Shown piece by piece: positions 25,001 through 34,544 of a stretch of 47,068 nucleotides of DNA (the first letter of the stretch is position 1; each line of letters opens with the position of its first letter). The notes under the pieces are model-generated. The model was not told the origin of the DNA. It saw only the letters and a list, made by a program, of their open reading frames with translations, and ran no database searches. The stretch is from Pseudomonadales bacterium (GTDB lineage: Bacteria; Pseudomonadota; Gammaproteobacteria; Pseudomonadales; Pseudohongiellaceae): the NCBI GenBank assembly GCA_022822865.1, contig JAJDYJ010000015.1, forward strand, positions 1 through 47,068, in the 5' to 3' direction. A program made the translations under genes and the position numbers.

Positions 25001-26590
25001 TCAGCGGCCGCGCAGATACAACTCTTCCAGGAATTCCAGTTCCTCCGATTTCGGATGCACCGCGGCCCCCACTTCGGCATCCAGAATCTGCACTATGTCC
25101 GCTTCCGGGTCATATGTCGGCCATTCCGGCAGGCCCGGACCGTTCGGGTCGCCGTTGGCGGCGAAATTTACCCAGTAATCGGCGACGATGTCCGCCAGCG
25201 CGCGATCGTCGTCATCCCAGTCGAGGCCGACCAGGTCGAGATTGTCGAACACGTATGCGAGATCGCCGGAATGATACGCGCCCCACAAGCGCTGGCCGCC
25301 GCTGCCGGTCAAGTCTGGATCCTCGTGTACATAGAGCCGGAAGACCGGCGCCGGCCGGCTGAAATAGTAGACATACGCATCGTTTCCGCGTCCGTTGACG
25401 AGCCGCGCCCACATGCGAACGGCGAGCAGAAAACCGTTATCGCCCATGATTTCCTTGCGCGCGTCGAGCGGCGAGAGATCGAGCGCTTCCGGATAGTGCG
25501 CCTTCACCGCGGCGGACTCGCCGCCGAAAGTGGCTTCGAGATAGCTGTCGAGATCGGCCTCGATAATCGGCGCCGCGGTGTGCTGCAGGCCGTAGTACTC
25601 CTCGGCCAGCGCTCCGACCATTACCGGTATCCGGTTCTGGCCGCCCGATTCGAGCATGTCGTAGGGACGACCGGGAACCACCCAGCCGTCGATAAGCGGG
25701 CCGGTCGTGCCGCCGGGCGTGGCGATGAGTCGCTCGGCGGGAACGGCGCGCAGTTCAGCCAGTGCCCGCTCCCCGTCGCCGCTGACGCCGAGCCTTTCGG
25801 CGTAGGCGCTGCCGCCCTCGTGGCCCTGTTCGAGTTCGATATCGAGCTTGATGCAGCCCGGCGACTGGCCGATCACGCGGTCGATCAAGCCCTCGGCCAG
25901 GGGCGAGGATTGCAGCAGGCAGACATCGGTGCCGCCTGCCGACTGGCCGAAGATGGTGACGCGTTCGGGGTCACCGCCGAATCCGGCCACGTTATCCCTG
26001 ACCCATTCGAGCGCGGCGATCTGGTCGAGCAGACCGTAATTGCCGGAGGAGTCTTCAGCAGATTCCGCGCTCAAGGCCGGATGCGCGAGGAATCCGAGCG
26101 GGCCGAGCCGGTAGTTCGCGGTGATGACCACCGCGCCCCGCGCCGCCAGATTGGCGCCGTCGAAAATACGCGCGGCGGCATGGCCGGTGGTATTGCCGCC
26201 GCCGTGGTACCAGACCATCACCGGCAGTCGCTCATCGGCGTTTTCGGCGCTGGTAAAGAGGTTGAGATACAGACAGTCTTCCGAGCGATGCAGATTGCCG
26301 CGCGCATACAGCGAAGCATCGGAAGGACGCAACTGCCAGCAGGCCGGGCCAGGGCGGTCGGCGGTTTTCACTCCGGCGAAGGGAATCGGCGGAGCCGGAG
26401 GGCGCCAGCGCAATTCGCCCGTGGGCGGCGCGGCGAACGAGATTCCCTCGAAGACGGTCACTCCGGGTTGGTGCTCCGAGGCGAAGCCCCGCAGTACGCC
26501 GCTCGCGGTTTCCACTTCGCTGACGTCGGCCTGGGCCGCGCCCGCAAAGGCGGCCGCGGCCAGCAATACGGCTATCTTTCCGACTTTCAT
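25001..26590 (-). CDS. Exported type-B carboxylesterase
   Basis: A 529-residue carboxylesterase (para-nitrobenzyl esterase family). The start at 26590 gives a signal peptide MKVGKIAVLLAAAAFAGAAQA. Family motifs: SEDCLYLNLF at 103-112, the oxyanion loop HGGGNTTG near 129, and the nucleophile elbow GQSAGG with S217 (the usual GESAGG has glutamate where this has glutamine). The catalytic glutamate is not obvious and the histidine lies near GAYHSGDLAYV around residue 425. An unusual E-to-Q change next to the serine is seen in some members. Likely hydrolyses an ester delivered by the adjacent uptake system. It follows the DUF3500 gene by 26 bases or fewer. Confidence 0.88.
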   Translation of the reverse strand: MKVGKIAVLLAAAAFAGAAQADVSEVETASGVLRGFASEHQPGVTVFEGISFAAPPTGELRWRPPAPPIPFAGVKTADRPGPACWQLRPSDASLYARGNLHRSEDCLYLNLFTSAENADERLPVMVWYHGGGNTTGHAAARIFDGANLAARGAVVITANYRLGPLGFLAHPALSAESAEDSSGNYGLLDQIAALEWVRDNVAGFGGDPERVTIFGQSAGGTDVCLLQSSPLAEGLIDRVIGQSPGCIKLDIELEQGHEGGSAYAERLGVSGDGERALAELRAVPAERLIATPGGTTGPLIDGWVVPGRPYDMLESGGQNRIPVMVGALAEEYYGLQHTAAPIIEADLDSYLEATFGGESAAVKAHYPEALDLSPLDARKEIMGDNGFLLAVRMWARLVNGRGNDAYVYYFSRPAPVFRLYVHEDPDLTGSGGQRLWGAYHSGDLAYVFDNLDLVGLDWDDDDRALADIVADYWVNFAANGDPNGPGLPEWPTYDPEADIVQILDAEVGAAVHPKSEELEFLEELYLRGR

Positions 26591-26616
26591 GATGTCATCC
26601 AAATCCTGTTTGAAGT

Positions 26617-27684
26617 TCAGTGATCGTGACCTTCGCCATAGGCGGCGGCGACGGCGTCATAATGCATCCGGATCAGGTCGCGGCCGAAATCGCCTTCGAA
26701 ATCGCGCCAGACCAGGTGAATGTGATTGGCGTTGTTCTGGGTGTTGTCGTATTCGATCAGGAACGTCGGCCCCTGCACGCGGTAGTAATGCGCGTCGCCG
26801 CGCTCGAGCCCGCCGATCCAGAGAAACCGAATGCCCTCCTTGCCGGACTGCTCGATGTTGTCGAGCCGCGCATGGGCCAATGGCAGAGCCTGTACTACAG
26901 CGACTTCGCGCACGAGTTCCATCAGCTTTTCCTGCTGCGCGACGGACAGATCGCCCCAGGCGACCCCGGAATCTTCCAGCGGCTCCACCAGTTGTTCGTT
27001 GCCGGTGAGAATGTCGCGCGGCACGCTCACTTCCATGATGGCGTCGGACTTCTGTTCATCGCTCAGGGACGTGACGAGTTCACGCGCCAGATCTTCCTCG
27101 CGGTGCAGCACCCGCGTTCCCAGGCGGTCGCCGCTACGCACCTCGGCGGGATTGCTGCCGAGGAATTGCGGTGTGCTGGCGATGCCCGCGCCGCCGGCAA
27201 ACGTCCAGTTGAAAGCAAGATGATGCCCTTCATAGCGCAGCGCCCAGGGGGATTCCATGTCGGGCTGGCCGAAGATCGAGAAGAAGTAGAGTTCGGGGTC
27301 GCGGTCGAAGCGGCCATTGACCTCGATTTCGGCAAGCACCGATTCTAGGCTGCGCACGTCTTCGGTCTTGGCGAAGCCGTCGACGCTCAGGAAGACCTGC
27401 AACAGGCGCCGGGCCGCGGCGCGCTGCTCTTCGTTCATGGCCTTGTAGGGCACGCCCTTGCGATCGACCGGAGTGAAGAACCAGTTGCTGCGCTCTTCGT
27501 CGTCGAATTGAAACAAAGCGCTCTGTTTCTGCGTTGTATTGAGCGAGGCAATGAAATCGTTGGCCGTGGAGATCATCTCCGCGGTCAACTCTATTTGTTG
27601 CTGGGAATGGGCCAGAGCGGACATCAGGCACAGTATAAACGCTGATGCCGACCCGCGAAGAATCCTGCCGGTGGCGTTTTGCAT
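26617..27684 (-). CDS. DUF3500-family exported protein
   Basis: A 355-residue DUF3500 protein starting at the ATG at 27684, with GGAGG about 9 bases upstream. A signal peptide (FILCLMSALAHSQQ) precedes the body. Family landmarks are present: SALFQFDDEERSNWFFTPVDRKGVPYKAMNEEQRAAARRLL near residues 55-95, WALRYEGHHLAFNWTF near 145, FLWIGGLERGDAHYYRVQGPTFLIEYDNTQNNANHIHLVWRDFEGDFG near 300. Repeated histidines (EGHH, NHIH, terminal GEGHDH) may bind metal. The function is unknown; DUF3500 genes often lie near TonB receptors. It is divergent from the TonB receptor at 27842. Confidence 0.87.
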   Translation of the reverse strand: MQNATGRILRGSASAFILCLMSALAHSQQQIELTAEMISTANDFIASLNTTQKQSALFQFDDEERSNWFFTPVDRKGVPYKAMNEEQRAAARRLLQVFLSVDGFAKTEDVRSLESVLAEIEVNGRFDRDPELYFFSIFGQPDMESPWALRYEGHHLAFNWTFAGGAGIASTPQFLGSNPAEVRSGDRLGTRVLHREEDLARELVTSLSDEQKSDAIMEVSVPRDILTGNEQLVEPLEDSGVAWGDLSVAQQEKLMELVREVAVVQALPLAHARLDNIEQSGKEGIRFLWIGGLERGDAHYYRVQGPTFLIEYDNTQNNANHIHLVWRDFEGDFGRDLIRMHYDAVAAAYGEGHDH

Positions 27685-27841
27685 GGCTTTGCCTCCAGTG
27701 GGTGGTAACCCGCAAAGCATAAACCCGCCGCCGGTTCCGGTCTAGCCGAATCCGGTACGGCCCGCATTCATTCCAGTCACGGGCCGATTTGCCGATAGAC
27801 AAGTGACTGGAGCTTTATGACCAACTTAGGGGGACGTATTC

Positions 27842-30676
27842 ATGACTTCCAGCAAGTTCAGATTGACAGCACTATCCGCCGGCATCGCCGCCGCCATCGG
27901 CTCGGCGCCGCCGGTCCTGGCGCAGGACGAGGAAACGCTCGAGGAAATTCTCGTTACCGGCTCCTACATTCGCCGCACGAGTTTCGACGGCACCAAGCCG
28001 GTACAGGTGATCAACCAGGAGACCATCGAACGGATCGGCGCATCGCAGCCGGTCGACGTACTCAAGGAACTGACCGTGAACAGCGGGTCGCAGTTCTACA
28101 ACGAGACCAATAACCGGGCCGGCACGGCGATGTTCAACGTGCGCAATCTCGGTCTCGGTTCGACATTGACCCTGATCAACGGAAAACGCGGCGGCATCGC
28201 GCCGGTCGCCGACGACACCGGCACCGATTATCTCGACATCAATCAGTTTCCGATCACGATGATCGAACGCATCGAAGTGCTGACCGACGGCGCTTCCGCC
28301 CTCTATGGCTCACAGGCGGTCGCCGGCGTGGCGAACATCATCACGCGCAAGGGTTTCGAGGGATTCGAGTTGAGCGGAAGCTATTCGAACTCCGAGATCG
28401 AACAGCAGGACATCGGCTTCGCCGCCGGCGCCCAGTTCGACCGGGGCGGCTTCAACATTTACGCGAGTTGGTACGAACAAGGCGAAGCCTTTCGCTCCGA
28501 CTTCGACTGGCTGAACGAACGGCTCAATCCGAGCCCGCGCGAATCGCGTTTCCTGTCTTCCACCGGTTCGCCCGGCACCTATCGCGGCGCCACCCTGAAC
28601 GCGGAAGGCAACGCGGTCCCCACCGGCGGCAACCGGGTGCCGGACCCCGACTGCGAGGCCGCGGGCGGCGTCCTGCGCAGCCCGAGCGACTCACGCTGCC
28701 GCTACCTGTTCGTAGACCAGGTGGCGATCATTTCCGCCGAAGAGCGGGTGCAGGTGTTCAACGAGTTCGAATGGGAATTCAGCGACCGGCTGCGCTATTA
28801 CGCGGAAGCGAGCTATTCCAACAACATCGTCGAGCGGCCGAGCGGCGGCGCTACCTTCAATACGGGCAGAGCGGTCGGCGGAGGCTGGACGATTCCGGCT
28901 TCGCATCCTTTCAACTTCTTTATCGCCGACCCCGCCGATCCGGCGGACATTCTCTATATCGGCCCGGAACAATGGGACAATTCGATCCATACCGCAACCG
29001 ACCTGCAAGTGACCGCCAGACCGCTGGGCCGGGAGGTGAACAATACGCCCCTGACCCAATACATCAAGCGGGAACTGGCCTACACGCGCATCCTCAACGG
29101 CGTGGAATTCGATATCGGCGACACCTGGAGCATGGACCTTTCCTACGGCTGGGCGAACTCCACGCGCACCACGAACGCGCCGCACAACTATCGTTCCGAC
29201 GTATTCCAGGATCTGGTGAAAGCGGGCGAATGGAATCCCTTCGGCACGCGCCTGGCCAATCCGGCGCTGGTTTCGCCCAAGGACGGCACGAGCACGGCCG
29301 GCAACAGCGACATCACGCTGGCCAAGTTCGACACGCCTTCGGCAAGTAATGCCAGAGTGCTGGAACAGGTCACCGACCTGGTGTTTACCGGCGACCTGTT
29401 CGACTTCAACGGCAATACGGTGCAGGCGGCTTTCGGCTCCCAATTTCGCGACGTGCAAATTGAGATCTTCGGCGACTCGCTGGAATCCGCCGGCGAGGCC
29501 AACGAACAAAGCCTCTCCGGCCCGGTAATGGGCAGCGAGGACGTGATCGCCGTATTCGGCGAAGTCGTCGTGCCCATGACCGACGCGCTTGAATTGCAGT
29601 TCGCCGTGCGCAGGGAAGATTACGGCGGCCGGATCGGCGCCACCACGGACCCGAAGGTAGCGTTCGAATTCCGTCCGCTCGACTGGCTCGGTTTCCGCGG
29701 CTCCTGGGGCACTTCCTTCCAGGCGCCCACGGTGCGCCAGACCGCCGAAGCGACTTCGTCGGCCTTTATCGACGACCCGGCTTCGCCGACCGGTCCCGGC
29801 GGCAGCACGGTGTGCGTTTCGACAGGTCTGAACAACAACATCACCGTGGCGGTGCAGGGTTCGCCGAACCTGGCGCCCCAGGAATCGGAGAACTTCAACC
29901 TGGGCCTGGTGTTGCAATTGGAGAACGGCTTCAACACGAGCGTGGATTACTTCAACTTCGACTACCAGGACCTGATCGCACAGTCCGAAGGCGCCCAGGC
30001 GATCGTCAACAACGACTGCCTGGACGACGGCGTACCGAACGATCCGAGAGTCATCCGCGACGCCGGCGGCCAGTTGCGCCAGGTCAATACCCAGTTCGTC
30101 AATATCGGCTCGGTCGAAACCAGCGGGCTTGACGTGAATCTGGCCTGGGACGTCGATGTCGGCGCGGGCGACCTGTTCCTCAGCGCGGCCGCCACCTACG
30201 TAACGGAGTTCGCGGTCAGCGACGGGGCGGTCAGCTTCGACGGCGCGGGCAGCAGGAACTTCCGCAACAACTTCTCGACCCTGCCGGAGTTGCGCGCTCA
30301 TATGGGGGCAACATACTCCTGGGGCGACAGCAGTCTGACCGCCAAGTTCCGGCACATCGACGAATATCGCAACGACCAGAGCAACAACGGCATCGTCGAA
30401 GCCTGGAACGTGGTCGACGCCCAGTACAACCAGGTGTTCCCCGGACTGCTCGGCGACGGCGACACATCGGTTACGGTGGGCATCAACAACGTGTTCGACG
30501 AGGACCCGCCCCGCCTGACGCGGCTGGATGCGAACGGCAACGAACGGCCGGCGTTCCGCCCGAGTTCCGGCGGCGTGATCTACGACGGCCTGTCGGATCG
30601 CCCGGGTTACGACGACCGCGCCGGCCACGATCTGCGCGGCAGAATCGTCTATGTGAGGTTCACCCAGGACTTCTGA
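27842..30676 (+). CDS. TonB-dependent outer-membrane receptor
   Basis: A 944-residue receptor. A signal peptide (SAGIAAAIGSAPPVLAQ) is followed by a TonB-box-like acidic start (EETLEEILVTGSYIRR) and a plug domain (residues 40-160, PVQVINQETIERIGASQPVDVLKEL and LINGKRGGIAP, ASALYGSQAVAGVANIITRKGFEG). The remainder is a beta-barrel that ends, as expected, in aromatic strands (GRIVYVRFTQDF). The receptor type (no carbohydrate- or siderophore-specific extension) does not reveal the ligand. The adjacent divergent genes for a carboxylesterase and a DUF3500 protein suggest uptake of a large ester. An AGGGGG site lies about 8 bases before the ATG. Confidence 0.93.
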   Translation: MTSSKFRLTALSAGIAAAIGSAPPVLAQDEETLEEILVTGSYIRRTSFDGTKPVQVINQETIERIGASQPVDVLKELTVNSGSQFYNETNNRAGTAMFNVRNLGLGSTLTLINGKRGGIAPVADDTGTDYLDINQFPITMIERIEVLTDGASALYGSQAVAGVANIITRKGFEGFELSGSYSNSEIEQQDIGFAAGAQFDRGGFNIYASWYEQGEAFRSDFDWLNERLNPSPRESRFLSSTGSPGTYRGATLNAEGNAVPTGGNRVPDPDCEAAGGVLRSPSDSRCRYLFVDQVAIISAEERVQVFNEFEWEFSDRLRYYAEASYSNNIVERPSGGATFNTGRAVGGGWTIPASHPFNFFIADPADPADILYIGPEQWDNSIHTATDLQVTARPLGREVNNTPLTQYIKRELAYTRILNGVEFDIGDTWSMDLSYGWANSTRTTNAPHNYRSDVFQDLVKAGEWNPFGTRLANPALVSPKDGTSTAGNSDITLAKFDTPSASNARVLEQVTDLVFTGDLFDFNGNTVQAAFGSQFRDVQIEIFGDSLESAGEANEQSLSGPVMGSEDVIAVFGEVVVPMTDALELQFAVRREDYGGRIGATTDPKVAFEFRPLDWLGFRGSWGTSFQAPTVRQTAEATSSAFIDDPASPTGPGGSTVCVSTGLNNNITVAVQGSPNLAPQESENFNLGLVLQLENGFNTSVDYFNFDYQDLIAQSEGAQAIVNNDCLDDGVPNDPRVIRDAGGQLRQVNTQFVNIGSVETSGLDVNLAWDVDVGAGDLFLSAAATYVTEFAVSDGAVSFDGAGSRNFRNNFSTLPELRAHMGATYSWGDSSLTAKFRHIDEYRNDQSNNGIVEAWNVVDAQYNQVFPGLLGDGDTSVTVGINNVFDEDPPRLTRLDANGNERPAFRPSSGGVIYDGLSDRPGYDDRAGHDLRGRIVYVRFTQDF

Positions 30677-30683
30677 TCGAATC

Positions 30684-31262
30684 ATGCGATCGCTTGGTGT
30701 CCTTGTGCTGTTTGCCGCGGCAGCGAACGCTGCCGCGCAAACGGCCTCCCAGCAGGAACTCGAAGCCTGTGCCGCGATCGAACGCGCGATCGAACGGCTT
30801 GACTGCTTCGAGACGCTGACGGCGCGCGGGGCGACACCCGCGCCGGTCGACGTGCAAGCAGTCACGGAAGAACATGCGCAAACGCCCCATGTGGAACCGG
30901 AACCAGAGGCGGAGGCGGAACCCGGGCAGGCTGTCGAGGCGCTTCCCGAGATTACGCCGGACGCCGGCCGGGACCGGCTGGAGAACGTCGGCGCCGAGCA
31001 ATTGCGCGACAACGGCCGGGAAGAACAAAGGCGGGAGCGGGACGACATCGGCGCGATGGTGACCGAAGTCAGCGAAGGCCCGCGCGGAAACCTGCTTTTC
31101 CATCTGGAAAACGGCCAGGTCTGGCGCCAGAACGAAGCCCGATACGTGCCGCTGCCCGCGAACGCGCCGTTCGCGGTGCAGATTTCCCGGGGATTGTTCG
31201 GCGAGTACCGGCTGCGCGTGGAAGGCGAAGGGCGGCTCGTGCGCATCCGTCGTGTGCAATAA
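30684..31262 (+). CDS. Periplasmic protein of unknown function
   Basis: A 192-residue exported protein with a signal peptide (LGVLVLFAAAANAAAQ) that begins the mature part with ELEACAAIERAIERLDCFETL. This paired-cysteine C-A-x-I-x-x-x-x-x-RL-x-C pattern is common in small periplasmic proteins, including VasI-type ones. A Glu/Pro-rich stretch (residues 60-95) and a terminal beta-rich segment (GNLLFHLENGQVWRQNEARYVPL, then FGEYRLRVEGEGRLVRIRRVQ) follow. The same C-terminal pattern is known from several proteobacterial proteins of unknown role. It starts eight bases after the TonB receptor stop and is likely co-transcribed. Confidence 0.72.
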   Translation: MRSLGVLVLFAAAANAAAQTASQQELEACAAIERAIERLDCFETLTARGATPAPVDVQAVTEEHAQTPHVEPEPEAEAEPGQAVEALPEITPDAGRDRLENVGAEQLRDNGREEQRRERDDIGAMVTEVSEGPRGNLLFHLENGQVWRQNEARYVPLPANAPFAVQISRGLFGEYRLRVEGEGRLVRIRRVQ

Positions 31263-31270
31263 TCGGCGGC

Positions 31271-31918
31271 GTGCAAAGACTCGACATCAGCCAGAGCACT
31301 TCCTCGCTTTTCGGGACGATCCTGGTCGCCCATGACTGGCCCGACAGCGAAGAACTCAACCGGCAACTCGCCGAGTTGTTGCTGGCGAAAGAACGATCGC
31401 TTGCCCGAAAGGGCGAGAATCGTTCCAACGCCGGCGGCTGGCAATCACCGGGCAATCTGATCGGCTGGCCCGATGCGCCGGTCAAGGAATTGAAGCGGCG
31501 CATCGAGACCGTCGTCTTCAATCTCACCGACCGGATCATTCGCGACCGCGACCGGCAGCGGCAATTTCGCCTGCTCATCGACGCCTGGGGCAACATCAAC
31601 CGCAGCGGCGACTACAACGTCGTGCATACGCATCCGAATTGCATGTGGTCGGGGGTCTATTACGTAGCGAAAGGCAATCCCGACCCTTCGATTCCCCAGA
31701 ACGGCCTGCTCGAATTACTCGATCCGCGCGAGGCCGCCAATTACCTCCAGATCGGCAATACGATCCTCGACGGCCGGGAGTTCATCGAAAACGTTCCGGG
31801 GCGCATGCTGCTATGGCCAAGCTGGATGAAGCACATGGTGCATCCCTACACCGGCAGCGGCGAGCGAATCTCGATCGCCTATAACGTCAATGTCATAGAA
31901 GAAACGCCCGCCGCCTGA
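31271..31918 (+). CDS. 2OG-Fe(II) oxygenase-like protein, TIGR02466 family
   Basis: A 215-residue protein of the TIGR02466 group, related to 2-oxoglutarate/Fe(II)-dependent oxygenases. The iron-binding H-x-H in VVHTHPNCMWSGVYYV (H119, H121) and a second histidine pair in WPSWMKHMVHPYTG near residue 185 correspond to the family pattern; ERISIAYNVN completes the barrel. The substrate is unknown. The start is GTG at 31271, eight bases after the preceding stop. It converges with fghA with only five bases between the stops, so no terminator fits there. Confidence 0.82.
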   Translation: MQRLDISQSTSSLFGTILVAHDWPDSEELNRQLAELLLAKERSLARKGENRSNAGGWQSPGNLIGWPDAPVKELKRRIETVVFNLTDRIIRDRDRQRQFRLLIDAWGNINRSGDYNVVHTHPNCMWSGVYYVAKGNPDPSIPQNGLLELLDPREAANYLQIGNTILDGREFIENVPGRMLLWPSWMKHMVHPYTGSGERISIAYNVNVIEETPAA

Positions 31919-31923
31919 GCGAA

Positions 31924-32775
31924 TCAGACCACCGCGAGCGCCCTGGCGTGGTGGCGGACGTGGTCCACGATGAAGCTGGCGATGAAAAAATAGCTGTGAT
32001 CGTAGCCGGGCTGCATGCGCAAGGTCAGGGGGTGTTTGGCCGCGGCACAGGCTTTTTCGAGCAATGCCGGTTTCAGTTGCTCCTTGAGGAAGTCGTCGGC
32101 CTTGCCCTGGTCGATCAGGATCGGGAGGCGTTCGGCGGCTTCGGCGATCAGCTCGCAAGCGTCATAGTCGCGCCATTGGTCCCGGTCCGGCCCGAGATAG
32201 GCGCCCAGGGCCTTTTCGCCCCAGGGGCATTGCATGGGCGCGCAAATCGGGGCGAAGGCGGAGACCGATTGGTACTTGCCGGGGTTTTTCAGCGCGATGG
32301 TTAGCGCGCCATGGCCGCCCATGGAGTGGCCCATGATGGAACTGCGTTCCACGTTTACCGGGAGATTGCTCGCCGCCAGTACGCGCGGCAGTTCATCGAC
32401 CACATAATTGTACATGCGGTAATTCGCCGACCACGGGGGCTGAGTGGCGTTGACATAAAAGCCGGCGCCGAGTCCGAAGTCCCAGGCGCCTTCGGGATCG
32501 TCGGGAACGCCTTCGCCCCGGGGGCTGGTGTCGGGGCAGACGATGGCGACTCCCGCTTCGGCCGCATAGCGCTGGGCGCCGGCCTTCTGCACGAAGTTGT
32601 CGTCGGTGCAGGTCAATCCCGACAGCCACCAGATCGTCGGCACAATGCCCTTTGCCGCCTGGGGCGGCAGATAGACCGAGAACGCCATCTCGCAGCCGAG
32701 CGCTTCCGAGCGGTGTTTCAACTTGACCTGCCTGCCGCCGAAGCAGGCAATGGAACTGACCGTTTCCGTACTCAT
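31924..32775 (-). CDS. fghA: S-formylglutathione hydrolase
   Basis: A 283-residue esterase D-type enzyme that hydrolyses S-formylglutathione to formate and glutathione, the last step of glutathione-dependent formaldehyde oxidation. The ATG at 32775 is the true start; in-frame codons further upstream belong to adhC on another frame. Visible: FSVYLPPQA, WWLSGLTCTDDNFVQKAGAQRYA, CPDTSPRG, GFYVNATQPPW, the nucleophile S151 in MGHSMGGHGAL, an aspartate in LIDQGKADDFL near 225, and the catalytic histidine in GYDHSYFF near 260. It follows adhC by 14 bases and forms an operon with it. Confidence 0.93.
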   Translation of the reverse strand: MSTETVSSIACFGGRQVKLKHRSEALGCEMAFSVYLPPQAAKGIVPTIWWLSGLTCTDDNFVQKAGAQRYAAEAGVAIVCPDTSPRGEGVPDDPEGAWDFGLGAGFYVNATQPPWSANYRMYNYVVDELPRVLAASNLPVNVERSSIMGHSMGGHGALTIALKNPGKYQSVSAFAPICAPMQCPWGEKALGAYLGPDRDQWRDYDACELIAEAAERLPILIDQGKADDFLKEQLKPALLEKACAAAKHPLTLRMQPGYDHSYFFIASFIVDHVRHHARALAVV

Positions 32776-32789
32776 GACGCTTCCTGCCG

Positions 32790-33893
32790 CTAATAGAGCA
32801 CTACGGAACGAATGCTTTCGCCGGCATGCATGAGATCGAAAGCCGTGTTGATCTCGTTCAGCGGCATGGTGTGCGTGATCAGATCGTCGATATTGATCTT
32901 GTCGTCCATGTACCAGTCGACGACCCGCGGCACGTCGGTGCGTCCGCGGGCGCCGCCGAAGGCCGTGCCGCGCCATACTCGGCCCGTGACGAGCTGGAAC
33001 GGCCGGGTGGAAATTTCCTGCCCCGCCCCGGCCACGCCGATGATCCAGGATTCGCCCCAGCCCTTGTGGCAGCATTCGAGCGCCTGGCGCATGACTTCCA
33101 CATTGCCGATGCATTCGAAACTGTAGTCGACGCCACCGGTGAGCTGAACGATATGGTCGACGACGTTTTCGACATCCTTTGGATTGACGAAATCGGTCAT
33201 GCCGAACTGCCGCCCGAGGGCTTCGCGTTTCGGATTGATATCGACTCCGATGATGCGGCTGGCGCCGGCGAGGCGGCAGCCCTGAATCACGTTCAGCCCG
33301 ATGCCGCCGAGGCCGAATACCGCTACGGTCGAGCCCATTTCGACCCTGGCTTCGAAGATGACGGCGCCGACGCCCGTGGTAACGCCGCAGCCGATATAGC
33401 AGATCTTGTCGAAAGGCGCGTCCTCGCGGACCCTGGCCACGGAAATCTCCGGCAGCACGGTGTAATTGGAGAAAGTCGAACAGCCCATGTAATGCAACAG
33501 GGGCTTTCCGTCGAGCGAGAAGCGGCTGGTGCCGTCGGGCATGACGCCCTGGCCCTGGGTGGCGCGCACCGCCTGGCAGAGATTGGTCTTGGGATGCAGG
33601 CAATACTCGCAGGTGCGGCATTCGGCGGTGTACAGCGGAATCACGTGATCGCCGGGCTTCACCGAAGTCACCCCGGAACCGACCTCGACCACAATGCCGG
33701 CGCCTTCATGACCGAGAATGGCGGGAAAGGCGCCTTCCGGATCTTCTCCGCTGAGGGTGAAAGCGTCGGTATGGCAAACCCCGGTGGCCTTGAGCTCCAC
33801 CATGACCTCGCCCGCTTTCGGGCCTTCGAGATCGACTTCACAGATTTCCAGCGGCTCACCCGCCGCGAAGGCTACTGCTGCTCTGGTTTTCAT
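32790..33893 (-). CDS. adhC: S-(hydroxymethyl)glutathione dehydrogenase (class III alcohol dehydrogenase)
   Basis: A 367-residue class III zinc alcohol dehydrogenase, oxidising the glutathione adduct of formaldehyde with NAD+. The start at 33893 gives [17 protein letters not shown], matching family N-termini. The catalytic zinc ligands are C40 (GVCHTD) and H62 (GHEGAG) with a third cysteine in [10 protein letters not shown]. The structural zinc cysteines are C92, C95, C98 and C106. The NAD-binding GLGGIG follows near 195. The neighbouring fghA completes the pathway. No formaldehyde-responsive regulator gene (frmR) is seen next to it. Confidence 0.95.
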   Translation of the reverse strand: MKTRAAVAFAAGEPLEICEVDLEGPKAGEVMVELKATGVCHTDAFTLSGEDPEGAFPAILGHEGAGIVVEVGSGVTSVKPGDHVIPLYTAECRTCEYCLHPKTNLCQAVRATQGQGVMPDGTSRFSLDGKPLLHYMGCSTFSNYTVLPEISVARVREDAPFDKICYIGCGVTTGVGAVIFEARVEMGSTVAVFGLGGIGLNVIQGCRLAGASRIIGVDINPKREALGRQFGMTDFVNPKDVENVVDHIVQLTGGVDYSFECIGNVEVMRQALECCHKGWGESWIIGVAGAGQEISTRPFQLVTGRVWRGTAFGGARGRTDVPRVVDWYMDDKINIDDLITHTMPLNEINTAFDLMHAGESIRSVVLY

Positions 33894-33983
33894 CGCTTGC
33901 GTCCCATCGAAACTTGTCCGGGGCAATGTTGCACATTAGCCCGTCATACTGCAAGAATCCCCGATCCGTGAATCCGGACGGAA

Positions 33984-34012
33984 TTGACGGGACACTACCC
34001 TCCCGCTAATCT
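33984..34012 (+). promoter_or_regulatory. Sigma-70-like promoter for the GlcG-type gene
   Basis: TTGACG (33984-33989) and TAATCT (34007-34012) are separated by exactly 17 bases, a near-consensus vegetative promoter. Transcription would start near 34019, about 33 bases before the ATG at 34052. It lies in the 158-base gap between divergent adhC and this gene. Confidence 0.6.
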
Positions 34013-34051
34013 TGGCCGGCTATCCCAACTCCCGAAACGAGGCATGTACAA

Positions 34052-34525
34052 ATGACAGGCAAGCTGCACAAGGCGCTACTCGCATTCTTTCTTCTCCTGG
34101 CATCGACCAGCACGCTGGCCCAGGACGAATCCCTGATGACCTACGACCAGGCCGCTCAGGCCATGATCGCAGCCCAGACCTTTGCCATTGACCAGGGCTG
34201 GAACGTGACCATTCTCGTTACCGACCAGAACAACAATCCGGTCATGTTGCACCGCATCGACGGCGCGGGTGCGCGCACCTTCGAATTTGCCTCCCGCAAG
34301 GCGCTGGTGGTGAACGAAACCGGGATCTCCTCCGGTGAATACGGCCAGCGAGTGGACGCCGGCGATATGGAAGAAGTCGAAGGCGGCGTCACCTTTGCCG
34401 GCGGCGTTCCGATCTTCGTGGACGGGCAGCGCATCGGCGCGATCTCCGTCAGTGGCGTAACCGCGGCGCAAGACGAGGAAGTGGCGATCGCCGGCGCCGA
34501 AGCGATCGGCAGCGCATCAAACTAA
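34052..34525 (+). CDS. Exported GlcG/HbpS-family protein
   Basis: A 157-residue protein with a signal peptide (LHKALLAFFLLLASTSTLAQ) followed by the GlcG/HbpS domain: YDQAAQAMIAAQTFAIDQGWNVTILVTDQNNNPVMLHRIDGAGARTFEFASRKALV, then FAGGVPIFVDGQRIGAISVSGVTAAQDEEVAIAGAEAI. The family binds haem or small degradation-related ligands, but no specific ligand can be read here. An ACGAGG-type ribosome-binding site precedes the ATG. It heads a plus-strand run followed 19 bases later by the alpha/beta hydrolase. Confidence 0.83.
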   Translation: MTGKLHKALLAFFLLLASTSTLAQDESLMTYDQAAQAMIAAQTFAIDQGWNVTILVTDQNNNPVMLHRIDGAGARTFEFASRKALVVNETGISSGEYGQRVDAGDMEEVEGGVTFAGGVPIFVDGQRIGAISVSGVTAAQDEEVAIAGAEAIGSASN

Positions 34526-34544
34526 TCAACCGGGCGGAATATCC

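Noticed and set aside
28691-31444. A 917-codon open frame on the minus strand
   Set aside because: It mirrors the TonB receptor and next genes on the opposite strand, with no recognisable motif, and crosses two real gene ends.
32776-33621. N-terminal extension of the S-formylglutathione hydrolase
   Set aside because: It overlaps adhC in another frame; the ATG at 32775 matches family N-termini.
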